DNA of 64,000 nt from Capsicum annuum (taxonomy: Eukaryota; Streptophyta; Magnoliopsida; Solanales; Solanaceae). Each line of letters starts with the position of its first letter. Positions within the stretch are counted from its first letter, which is position 1. The notes below the pieces were generated by a model. The model was not told the DNA's origin. It was given only the letters and a program-made list of their open reading frames with translations, and ran no database searches. The DNA is taken from the NCBI RefSeq assembly GCF_002878395.1, contig NC_061120.1, forward strand, positions 111,390,296-111,454,295. The letters run 5' to 3'. Made by a program: the position numbers and the translations under genes. Positions 1 through 9,655 of the stretch are shown here, in pieces.

Positions 1-1844
1 CTTGCATGCGAACCAATCCAAAATAGAGTAATTTAACATATATATATACACACAATACGTGAGAGAAAATGTTCATCAAACATTATGCATAAAATAGTTT
101 CTGAAAAACACATGGGCACTTTCAGAAAACATGTAACCTGTCTGTAAATTTCAAATTTTGATCTGTGTATTACTTCTAAGTTAGGTGGTATCCCCTACAA
201 GTCTGATATTGGACGAGCGATATGGAATCTACTATTAACTCGGTGGGGAAGCCTCCAACCCGAGTGTGCCGCAAGGGTTGGAGTTCCTGAATCTAATGCG
301 CCACACGACACTTAAGTCAGCGTATAATAATATACCCGGGTCGGCAAACCATGGTTTTAGGCAAAGAGTTGTCTGTACTCATGCCTTCTTCGGGGAACCA
401 CCTAAGCTCTATCTATGCCCTATTTTAACCTTTTCTGAACTTGCATCATTCTGAAGTTCTAAAACACAAATCGGATAAAGTTTAATTTCTATATTCGTCT
501 GTATCTATTATGGCATTTTCTAAGTTTGGTATCGTCATACCAAGACTTGCAAGTCATGATTTCTGATCCTTAATACATTAACATAAATCTTTCATTTAAA
601 GCAAATCTTAGACCGCCCAAAAACATACAACTGATATAGAAGATTTCGTGTTCCGAAACTCAAGTCAAAATCATGCAAAAACTTCATCAAACATATGGTG
701 GTCTAGTGCCTTTAGCAAATCATGTACTCTTTTATTACATGCATTATGAATATTAAACATTTATGCTAAATTCCCTCTTTAGTGATAATAAATCACCTTT
801 AAATCATAACAAGAGTTCAACCATTTCATATAGTGCTTTTCAAGAATGCATTGCAGAATAATTCATATGGTATGAAAAATCTGAAAATTCATAATAAGAG
901 GGAATTCACCAAAATTCATGCTCTCAACAATAATTCATTCTTAAATACATGTTTTCATACATGAATATTCTCAAATCACTTTGAGGAAGGTCAAAAGACC
1001 AAAACAATGATGTTAAAACATCTAATACGTGAATATATACATAGTTTCAAAAACCCCATTCTAAAACATGATTTTTTTATGCCCATGAGAATTTAGGAAA
1101 ACCCTGCGTACCTCGATTACGAAGAATAATGGATGATTCTTGAAGCTTATGGATTGGGGATTCTGAATCTCTAATTTATTTTGAAAACCCATGGTTGAAT
1201 CTTGAACTACTTGGGTTTTTATTTTGAAACCCTAAGGGGTGTTCTTGAGAGAAACTTTGAGAAAATGATTATATTTTGATGAATTGGGGGCTAAATCTGA
1301 TGTTATAGATGAAATATGGGTGAGGTGAAATGACTAAAATGCCCCTAAAAAACAAACAAAGTCGAAACTGCCCCTCAGATGACAAGCTGATAGGCTGAAG
1401 TAAAATGGGTATAAGTCATTACTCAGATGTTGGATTTGGATGAAACTAGTTGTATTGAAAACAATACTCCAAGAGATTTCATTTGATAGGTAGCAGCTCT
1501 ACCAGTTCATTATATTTGGAGAGTTATGATCGTTTGAATTTGACCCTGAAATGCTGAAAATTGGGCAATAGGCTATACGTTTTGCTACTGTTTTGAAATC
1601 CAAATGCAGCCTTATATATTCCAAAAAATTCTAAAACTTATCTGAGATGTACTATGATCTTTCCCGATCGTAACGCAACTTGACAATCTAAAAACGGATG
1701 TTTGGAAGGTTGAAAAGTTGAATCCCAAAGATTGCCAGCTAAAATGACTCTAAGTCCTCATTACACTTAGAAAAATTTTCAAGTTTTTAGTCTAAGGGCA
1801 CTCTATTAAAGGCTAATCCATGCACGACTTTTACGGGGTGTTAT
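1..1844 (-). mobile_element. Partial Ty3/gypsy LTR cut by the window edge
   Basis: Non-coding LTR-like sequence ending at about 1844 in TTTTACGGGGTGTTATA, the decayed complement of a TGTAACACCCCGTAAAA-type LTR start, so transcription would run leftward. A TATA-like TCTATAAC lies near 1300 on the minus strand, followed by a leader full of GAGAA/TTCTC words. The architecture is the same as the solo LTR at 48542-51406, but the sequence is diverged. The other LTR end is outside the window. The 62-codon frame at 266-454 matches no family I know and I treat it as chance. Confidence 0.55.
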
Positions 1845-1855
1845 AACTTGACAGG

Positions 1856-2055
1856 GATAGAATGAGAATGAATAGAAGTTAATAGCCTATTCAACAATAC
1901 CTGCCAGTATATGATGATCCATACAATTATTTGGGCTATGTTGAACCAGTTGAAATAGGTACAATCATTCCTCAAAAATTAACCCAAGGGACAAAATTTG
2001 ATATTACTAGCGCGATGATCCAGTTGCTGAACTTAATGAGGGTGTTTGCTAGTTT
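1856..2055 (+). pseudogene. Athila-like gag N-terminal fragment, plus strand
   Basis: The plus-strand translation reads LGYVEPVEIGTIIPQ, then ITSAMIQLLN. It aligns with the gag N-terminal part of the complete Athila-like element on the minus strand at 22740-22840, which reads LGYVKPTEFEAIIPP and ITISMIQLLN. Gag is the capsid protein of the retrotransposon. The similarity stops near 2040-2055, where the sequence switches to minus-strand integrase and RNase H. Only about 60 codons remain. The orientation agrees with the 3' ORF tail and LTR at 5406-9012 and is opposite to the pol block between them, which suggests an internal inversion. Confidence 0.6.
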
Positions 2056-2900
2056 TTCTACTAGATTTTATGGGCTATGCGGGTTCCTCTATGATTTTAT
2101 GGGCTATGCGGGTTCCTCCATGATGACCCTTAAGTATACTCATCATCTCCACCTAAGGTATGCATCTATGAATAACCCTATCCACAAAAATTCTGAATAA
2201 ATAAGGCTCATCCCAGAAAAATTTCCTTACCTCGTGCATGAACTTCTTTCTCTGCTGAAAGGAAAGATCTTCTGGGATTATATTACTGGCTAGGTAATTT
2301 GCATAGTCTACAAACCATGGAATTAGATCTTGGGAAGCTGTCAGGAACTGCTCATTTGGAAAACTGTCATCAATATCTAGCCCATCTTCAACATTTTGCA
2401 TAGCTTCCCCCTTAAGTCTAGACAAATAATCTACAACTTGATTTTCAGTGCCTTTTCTATCCTTGAGCTCGAAATCAAATTCTTGAAGCAATAATACCTA
2501 CCTAATTAGTCTAGGTTTAGCATCCTTTTTAGCTATTAAGTGCCTCAATGATGCATGATCAGTGTGCAAAATCACCTTTGTCCTAATAAATAAGACTTAA
2601 ACTTCTCAAAGGCAAAAACCACTGCCAACAACTTTTATTCCATCACAGTGAAGTTCTTTTGAGCAGGATTTAGTACCTTGCTAGCGTAGTAGATGGGATG
2701 AAGGATATTTTATTTTCGTTGGTCTAGTACAACCTCTAAGGCCAATCCACTCACATCACACATCACTTCAAATGGCAAGGACCAATCTGGGGACACAATA
2801 ATAGGTACAGTTATCAACTTCTCTTTCTGACATTCAAAAGCCTTCAAATATGCTTCAGGAAAATCAAATTTCACCTCTTTCTCAAGAAGCCTACAAAGAG
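2056..2900 (-). pseudogene. Athila-like RNase H and integrase N-terminus
   Basis: The minus frame at 2153-2491 (112 codons) carries LLQ-type RNase H end sequence EFDFELKDRKGTENQVVDYL, then the linker SQDLIPWFVDYANYLAS and DLSFQQRKKFMHEVRKFFW. This is the junction between RNase H and the integrase zinc finger in Athila-clade Ty3/gypsy polyproteins. RNase H removes RNA from the cDNA hybrid. Upstream RNase H (2492-2900) is broken by stops. The same segment of the second Athila-like copy is at 18759-19184 and is clearly homologous. The integrase core is missing: the sequence is lost at the left breakpoint near 2056. Confidence 0.8.
2065..2122. repeat. 29-bp tandem duplication in the integrase remnant
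   Basis: Two adjacent 29-bp copies start at 2065 and 2094, each containing GGGCTATGCGGGTTCCTC and differing by one base. They lie at the start of the inverted pol block, close to its left breakpoint, where the complete Athila-like element has a single copy of the corresponding integrase zinc-finger sequence (about 18610-18640). Confidence 0.85.
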
Positions 2901-3900
2901 GGTTGGAAATTATGGATAAATCCCTTTTGAATCACCTATAATACCCAGGATGTCCAAAAAATCTATGAATACCCTTCACAGAAATTGGCAGAGGTTGTTT
3001 CTCAATCATTTCAATCTTCTCCCTATCTATATCAATACCCCTTTTTGAAATTTTGTACCTAAGCACTATAGCTTCTTTGACCATAAAATGATACTTTTCC
3101 CAATTAAGTAGCAAGTAGTATTACTCTTACCTTCTAAGTGAATTTTCCAAGTGCACTAGGTAGTTATCAAAATAATCACCAACAACTAAAAAATCATCAA
3201 TAAATACTTTGATGGTGTCTTCTACCATATCAAAGAAAATTCGTATCATACATCTCTAAAATGTGGCTAGAGCATTGCGCAGCCCAAATTTCATACGTCA
3301 TAATGCAAAGGTACCATAATGACAAGTGAAGGTTGTCTTATCTTGGTATTTGGCTGAAATAGTGATTTGGTTGCAACCCGAATCCCATCTAAAAAATATT
3401 ACCATCCTTTGCCCGTTAACTTGCCTAAAATTTGATCCTTGAAGGGCATGGGAATGGTCCATCTGAGTCCATGCATTCAATTTTCTATAATCCATACATA
3501 CTCTCCGTCCAGTGACTAGCCTCATCAGTACTAGCTCATTTTCTCATTAGGCACAACAGTAGTACTGCCTTTCTTTGGAATGCATTATACTGGATTGACC
3601 CACTTTCTATCTGTAATTGGATATACTACACCAATATCTAACCACTTGATTATCTCTTTATTTACCACATCTTGCATAAGAGGAATGAGTCTATGCTAGA
3701 GCTCTATACTTGGAATACAATCCGATTCAAGATGAATTTTATGAGTACACAAACCAAGTGGGATTTTCACAATATACGCAATGGACCAGCCAATGGCCCT
3801 CTTGGGTCTCTATAATACTGATAATAATACTTCCACTTCTGCGTCAATCAAATCAAATGTAATAATTACTGGCAAAGTGTTGTTGGCCCCAAAAAATACA
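2901..3900 (-). pseudogene. Athila-like reverse transcriptase
   Basis: Minus-strand RT remnants appear in order: the palm start RRVCMDYRKLNAW (3298-3525 frame) with KTTFTCHYGTFAL, the catalytic motif at 3193-3204 reading FIDD, and the downstream NWEKYHFMVKEAIVL and ISVKGIHRFFGHPGYYR (2932-3114). The RT copies genomic RNA into cDNA. Here the FIDD aspartates are intact, but the reading frame is broken by several stops and at least one frame change between the catalytic motif and the finger region. It is part of the pol block that is inverted relative to its flanks. Confidence 0.8.
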
Positions 3901-4600
3901 TATCACAAATAAGAAGGGAGGGTTTTCATCTCTAAGATTGGTGGTTTTTCAATGGATGGACAAGAAGGTAGAGTGATTCTATTCTTTAATTCCAAATCAA
4001 GCTTCCTTGGTGCATATGTGTAGGAACCACTCCCATAGAGAGTACATACCATATCATCATACTCATCAATACCATCACTATCAAAGTTTATAATCACAGC
4101 TGCCAGAGCTTCAACACCCAACCTCTCTTCAGTAGGAATAGTATAAGAAGTTTCTTTCCAGTAATAACATAATCAACATCATATAATGAATCCTTTTCAT
4201 CACCATACACATCAATCATGGATACCACTCTTAACTCATCAGGCTACTTCATGGATTTGGATACATTGAACACCACCTATTCATCATTGAGTCTCAGCAT
4301 CAGATGTCCTAGATCTAAATCAATCAACGCTCTTCCTATAGCTAAGAATGGTCTTCCTAAAATAATTGGGATTTGAAATACCACTTCACAATCCAATATC
4401 ATAAAATTCGTATGAAAAATAAAAGAAGCCATCTTTATCAATACACCATATAAAATACCAACTGGCTTTTTCACCGTCCTGTCTACCATCACTAACTCGT
4501 AGTGGTTGGTTTGATTCTCCCAACCCTAACTATTTTATCCCTCAAATGGCATGAGGTTGATTTTAGCACCCAAATAACATAATGCACAAGCAAACTCAAA
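3901..4600 (-). pseudogene. Athila-like aspartic protease and linker
   Basis: The frame at 4277-4492 ends in ILGRPFLAIGRALIDLDLGH, the conserved C-terminal part of the Athila retropepsin that cleaves the gag-pol polyprotein. Just upstream in the direction of translation, the active-site region reads ACALCYLGAKINLMP. The catalytic aspartate expected before LG is a tyrosine (codon at 4574-4576), so this copy would be inactive even without its stops. The frame at 3903-4121, with PSIEKPPILEMKTLPSYL, is the usual protease-to-RT linker. Confidence 0.78.
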
Positions 4601-5405
4601 AGATCAAATGGTGCATGGTATAGTGAAATAACCACAATCCTCCTTATTCTCCACCAATAATCTAGTAGCTATAACATTAACACTACAATGATGAATATTG
4701 CCGACTGGCTCATACTGACCGATCTCTTCTTAGTGTTTAGATTCTTCATGAATTTTGCAATTTAGGTATTTGATCCAATGCCTCTATAAGTGGGATGTTG
4801 ATTGATAACTCATTTTTCATTGATAAAAACTTCTGATACTTACCATCTTCTTGTTTTTTTTTTAGCCTTTGAGGAAAAGGAAGAAGAGGTGTCAGAATGG
4901 TCTTCAACACAGGCTCCTCAACCTTCTCTTTTTTTTTTATATTGCTTGCTACTTCTTTTAATATCAATAGGGTCATCATAATTATATTTATCATCTTCAA
5001 TTAGTACAGGACGTTGTATGGTGATTTTACCTGTCCAAATGGTACCATTATTTGGATTTGAAACTATATTACTAGGAAGAGTGACAAGTTGCCTTTGATT
5101 CAATGTGGCTGAAATCTGGCCGTACTACTACTCTAGTTTTTTGATAGCCATAGCATGTGAATCAAATTTCTGATTCAGCTCGGCTAGGTTTGCATTAATC
5201 TCCTTAAGATAGCTCTCTTGACTTTCTTACCTTTCACCAGTTTCAACAATTTTGCCTCTATTCTAGACTCAGTATCTCGACTACCTGGTGGAACATATTT
5301 GTCATTCTTTTCCTTTAAGTTATCTTTCCACCGCCAATCACCATCTTTCTCTATTTTTGTGTCTATATCAATCATTATAATAGTTTCAACCTCGATGAGC
5401 AGATA
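4601..5405 (-). pseudogene. Athila-like gag C-terminus and gag-protease spacer
   Basis: Minus-strand frames at 5184-5375 (KDNLKEKNDKYVPPGSRDTE), 4918-5103 and 4746-5000 (SINIPLIEALDQIPKLQNS) correspond to the basic C-terminal gag region and the spacer before the protease. The same words recur in the second copy at about 21300-21960 (DKYIPLGSRDTE). The sequence is split by small frameshifts and a poly-T tract at 4849-4862. At about 5405 homology ends abruptly and plus-strand 3' ORF sequence begins, which is the right breakpoint of the inverted block. Confidence 0.72.
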
Positions 5406-5937
5406 AGATTAGGGGATAGGACTAGATTTAAGTAGGCAGAGGCTCGATTGGAGGCCGCACAGAAAGCTGCACTATTCGAGCTATGTATTAATTTCAAGAC
5501 ATAGATCGATGAGTTTGAGAGATAGGTTAAAAACCAATTTATAGAGTCAGATATCGCGCAAATAAGCGAGGAATTTGATATATTATGGGCAGAGGTATGC
5601 TCCCTCATAGAGAGCCATGTAACATCCACTTCCTTAGTTATAGCCTCTATAGTCCAATATCACTTTCATATGCATTGATATAGTTTGACTTTTTCACGAA
5701 GGGTGATGAGGCAGTCCCAGCAATTTGGGCCAAGAGAGAACACATAAACATCTTGCATAATCCTAATTTTCCATATGACCAAGCCGTTAAAAAGGCCAGA
5801 CATGATTTGTTAGAGACTACATTTGTTCATAGGCAAGAGCATGCATCTATAGCAGTGGGTGCATCATCTAGTAGTGCATCGCCACCATCACCGCCTCCAC
5901 CAACTAATGTACCTCTATTTTGGGGACGGTCATGATT
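5406..5937 (+). pseudogene. Tail of the extra 3' ORF of an Athila-like element
   Basis: The plus-strand translation gives a heptad-like, coiled-coil-prone stretch (AEARLEAAQKAALFELCIN, then ESDIAQISEEFDILWAEV). After a frame change comes HNPNFPYDQAVKKARHDLLE, with a proline-rich end (ASPPSPPPPTNVPL) and a stop at 5935. It corresponds to the C-terminal part of the long ORF downstream of pol in the complete copy (14051-16177, minus), which carries ARKKARHDS. This ORF class is known from Athila-type and Solanaceae elements as an envelope-like or transposon-associated protein of unknown function. The front of the ORF is missing. Confidence 0.6.
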
Positions 5938-7465
5938 CGAGTGTCTAGTGTGTCCTAGGTATGTTCTCACTTCCCTTTATTTCATTTTAGCGTATTGAGG
6001 ATAGTGTATAGTTTTTAGTTGGGGATTGGCATACCATGCTACTGCAGGTTTTTATTGATGTTTTTTTGTTCCTGTCGGTCGTAATATCATTGTAGAACTA
6101 GCATGTCTATAATAATTTTATGTCATATTGTGTTTTACTTCGTATTATGTTTTGTTTTTATGTAATTAGGAGATTCTTAAGTATTTAGGGCTGTAGTCAT
6201 GTTTTGAATGATTTTTGATACCCCAAAAAAAATTTGTGTTTTAGAACTATGTGAATGTATATATGTGTGAACATTATGGGTATTGTTATGGCATTAGAAT
6301 TGGGGACATGATAATCAGTTGCTAACAATTGTATAAACTAGATAGGTAGTAGTTGGTAATATTGATTTTGTGCTATGTGTGTATGAGATACTACCTAGTT
6401 CCCTTTATGTGCTAAATTCAAAACATGTCTTGTTAGCCTTGCCTATGTTGAAGGATACTCAATTAGGAAAGGATCATAGGCCATTTTTTTATTCTAGTCC
6501 ACTGTTAGCCTAAATGACCTTCCATTTGTGAATTATATCCCTTGATGCTTATTTTCAGCATTGTAAGCCTATTATTCTTGTTTTGCTATTCACCTTCTCA
6601 TTTATATTATATGAACTTGTTTTGTCCCTGGTCTTCCTTGATCATTGTGCACCTTAACTTAGGAAAAATGATAAGTTGAGGGTCACTATCATAGAGGTGC
6701 ATAGTTTAAAATAGGTATGAAGAAGGGTAATATAAGAGAAATTTAGTAGGGCTGGTTGTGGTAGAAAAATAAAAGAAAAAAAACAGAAAAGAAAAATTGT
6801 GAAAAAGGGAAAAGGAAAAAATAAAAGAACATACCCAACCTGAATGTGCAACAAAGAATAAAAAGCGATAAATAAGAGTAGAATAAAAAGAAAATTGTCT
6901 AGTAAGTGAGACCCAAGGTTAGTGTAGTGCCAAGGAGGCTTAGTTACTTGATATGTCCATATGTACCATACCAACCCCAAGCCTACATTATAAGCCGAGA
7001 AAAATCCCTATAGTAATCTTAACTTGAGTATCTGAATGCTAAGGTAAAGAAAATAAGGGAAAGCCTATGGTATTTGATTCACATTGCTTGGAACTTCTCT
7101 TCTGAGTGCGATTGTCTCTTGACCGTTCCTGTATTGACATGTATTATTATATATGAGTGAGTGGGACATCCTTGTTATGAGGACACACGATTCATATTGC
7201 TAGCTATTTCTTATTTCAGGTAGTGTAACTTGTATATATGAGTGGTTGTATATTGCTAATGTAATTGCAATACCTTGATCCCATTATATCACATTGTTGT
7301 GCTTTGTGTTCATACAAGTTGTTTTTGAAAAATAAGATTGGAGGGGGTGTTGTATTTTGAGGTTTAAGTGTTGACTGGCTACCTTGAATAGCTTAGATTA
7401 TCCTAGTTAAGCGTCATTTTTGTTTTTGTTATATTTTATTGCCTGAGGACATGCAAACATTCTAT
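5938..7465 (+). other. Athila-like 3' UTR with conserved non-coding blocks
   Basis: Gene-free 3' UTR of the left Athila-like element. It contains TTGAGGGTCACTATCATAG (about 6676-6694), a long purine-rich tract (6765-6900) and a block at 6905-7085 with TAGTGTAGTGCCAAG, CCCCAAGCCTACATTATAAG and GCCTATGGTATTTGAT. The same three blocks occur in the same order at 34690-35165 (plus) and, in reverse complement, at 12805-13250. The minus frame at 6654-6980 is a shadow of the purine tract and is not a gene. Confidence 0.6.
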
Positions 7466-7476
7466 GCTTAGGGTGT
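7440..7476 (+). other. Polypurine-tract region before the LTR
   Basis: The sequence TGCCTGAGGACATGCAAA followed by GCTTAGGGTGT immediately precedes the LTR start at 7477. The complete minus-strand element has the matching TGCCTAAGGACATGCAAA and AAGTTGAGGGTGT before its 3' LTR (12407-12440). The copy at 35555-35593 has CTAAGTTAAGGGTTT. In LTR retrotransposons the purine tract primes plus-strand DNA synthesis. Confidence 0.6.
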
Positions 7477-9012
7477 TTATGTGCTATAGAAATATAGCAC
7501 TTTTGATTCATAAAATGAGGAAAATATCCAAGTTTCTGAGGTAATTTTGTTAGATATGATGCATTGAGGGTATGATTTGTATAAAATCATGTTTTAGATG
7601 CCAAGTTCATGAAAAATATGAAAAGGGGTATTTTTGGCTACTTTTTAGAGCAACTATGGATGTTTGGGACACTTTCTGGCTTGTTCGTGATCAAAGCATG
7701 TTCAAGAATCAAAGAACAGCTAAAAAGATGACACTCAACACTTACTAAGTCAACATGTAGACCACAAGTAGGACCTAAAGACCGCAAGTAGGCAAAGCAA
7801 GTTCCAGAAGTCCAAAATCTCAAGAGCTGACTTGCGGGATTTTTGTCATCTGATACCAATATTCTATACCCGCGCTCACCTTACTAACCATAGTTGCTAC
7901 CCACGCTCAGGGTTAGGGCCCTGACCACCAACCTTATTTTCTCCTTTTTTATTTGGGCTTTGGTTTTAGGGATTCCTCATTTACAAACACCCTTTATGTA
8001 TTTTTAGTAGGAGTTATGCACTTTTGATACTTACAAACAAATTTTGATTCGAAGAATTGATATTGATCTTGGGATTTTCTTGTATTGACTTCAGTTGATT
8101 AATTCAGTTATAATTGAGGTTTCTTATACTTCTTATCATTGTAATTTCATGTATGTTTTCAATAATGAAGAATATTGATTTCTTTACAACCATAAGCAAC
8201 TAAAACTCATAGCTAGGTTTGTGGAAACCCTGGCGAATTGACAAAGTAGGTGAAGTGTTGTTGTTGTTCTGAATAAACATCTATACATGAATTACTTTAT
8301 CTTTATCATAATAGTTTTCACAATGGGTGCACATATTACGATCCCACCTAGATATTGCTACTTACTCCAAAAGAGGAGTAGTGACTAGGAAAAAATAAAG
8401 ATAATAGTAATTTGGAGTTTAACAGTCGATCCATAATTCTAGGTTTTATCTAGATAAAGATGGTTAGATTTCATCTAATAACTAGAGACTTAAAAGGTAA
8501 TAGTTAACTGGGATCAATATAAGGTTAGCAAGGCAATATCCTAAGACTCAAAAAGTAGAGGGTAAAATCCTTCTACTTATCCAAAAGATTGCAGAAGGTA
8601 CATAACTTATTGATTCTACATACAAAGTATCAGGTAGGTTCAATAAAGAATGAAAATTCTATGGATTTGAAAAGTAAGGGGTAACACAATCCTAGTGTTA
8701 ACTTACAACTAATTACAATAGAGGTTGATATAGTTACTTTCTTGTGATTACAACACAACACCCCCATTTATTTTTCTTGTTCTACCCGCTGACTACAACT
8801 GCTAAGATCCACAATTCCACATGTTCTCTTGGGATTTGACCCCAACCTTTGTTGGGTTACTATATATTGGTTGTAACTGTATCATCTACTTAGAGAAGGT
8901 GCAGTTTGGATGTCATCAATATTCTTTATGGGATAAACCCTAACCTAGTTGGGCTACTATATTTTGACAGCGATTGCTTTATACTTCTATGAAGTTGTAC
9001 TTTTGGGCGTTA
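7477..9012 (+). mobile_element. Athila-type LTR shared by two internal regions
   Basis: LTR of about 1.54 kb. Its start (TTATGTGCTATAGAAATATA) corresponds to TGATGTGG of the complete element's LTR, and its end is TTTTGGGCGTTA. A polypurine tract adjoins the left side and a primer-binding site the right side. The conserved blocks are AAGCAACTAAAACTCATAGC (8194-8213) and the GGGATTTGACCCCAACC block, which is duplicated (8825-8874 and 8922-8969). A patch of short repeats (ACAAGTAGG, GCAAGTAGG, ACTTGCGGG) lies at 7769-7840. It is diverged from the LTRs at 23300-24889 and 35594-37164 but collinear with them. Confidence 0.7.
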
Positions 9013-9017
9013 CTAAA

Positions 9018-9036
9018 TTTTGGCATCTTTGTTAGG
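9018..9036 (+). other. Primer-binding site of an Athila-like element
   Basis: TTTTGGCATCTTTGTTAGG follows the LTR end after a few bases. It is the decayed counterpart of TTTTGGCACCATTTCTAGGG (minus, 23275-23294). Athila-clade elements classically use a tRNA-Asp-complementary TGGCGCC-type site here. The leader after it ends in GGCATATTCTAGTGTATGCC, matching the gag leader of the complete copy (GGCATACGCTAGTATATGCC). Confidence 0.65.
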
Positions 9037-9115
9037 AAATCCGATTGTAGATTGACTGATTAGAATTATTAAAGTTGTCAAGTTTTCTTCTCTTTTTTTA
9101 GGCATATTCTAGTGT

Positions 9116-9603
9116 ATGCCTACTCTTCTTGATAAGATAACTTGTCAAGAGGAAGTATGGAGTGATGAAGACTTATGTATTATTTATTTTTATCCTTTTG
9201 ATATGGAGCATTATTGGAAGAGTATGGAAAATATAATGGGTGAAAACAAAGATAGCATGATAAAAATATTGACACACCTTGCATACAATAATCACGAGCT
9301 ATTTAAAAAGGTTGCTAGGTTTGGCTTGGATATTTATGACTTACACGTAGAGTTGAATACAAAACCTGCTACGTGTAATGCCTAGCAACTTAGTTATGGG
9401 TGATTTAGGATTGAACATATACCAAGAATCCAACTTGAGGAGCAAAAATGGAGTCTAAAATTGCACATACTCTTATAGATAGTATCACTCTTAAGGTGAG
9501 CATACTAAAGTTATGTGGGGATGTAAATAGGATAGAAAATCCTGAGTTGGAGTGTATTAGACCTCATTCAAAGCACTTTTCCACATTGTTTATGTATTGT
9601 TAG
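9116..9603 (+). pseudogene. Unrecognised ORF at the gag position
   Basis: The ATG at 9116 sits where gag starts in the complete Athila-like element, after a matching leader. The 89-codon product (with YFYPFDMEHYWKSMENIMGE and ILTHLAYNNHELFKKVARFG) does not resemble that gag. After the stop at 9383 a second coherent stretch in another frame (9448-9603, MESKIAHTLIDSITLKVSIL) suggests an original ORF of at least 150 codons broken by a frameshift. The region is cut at 9656 by the Tekay-like LTR. No domain is recognised. It may be the private ORF of a non-autonomous element; function unknown. Confidence 0.45.
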
Positions 9604-9655
9604 ATTTTGATCAAGAAATCCAAACCTGAAGAAGAGTACAAGAAGGAGAAAGTAT

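Noticed and set aside
266..454. Small ORF in the first LTR
   Set aside because: Inside an LTR fragment, antisense to the inferred transcription, no recognisable motif.
6654..6980. 108-codon minus ORF rich in Phe and Leu, looking like a membrane protein
   Set aside because: It is the complement of the conserved purine-rich tract in an Athila-like 3' UTR.
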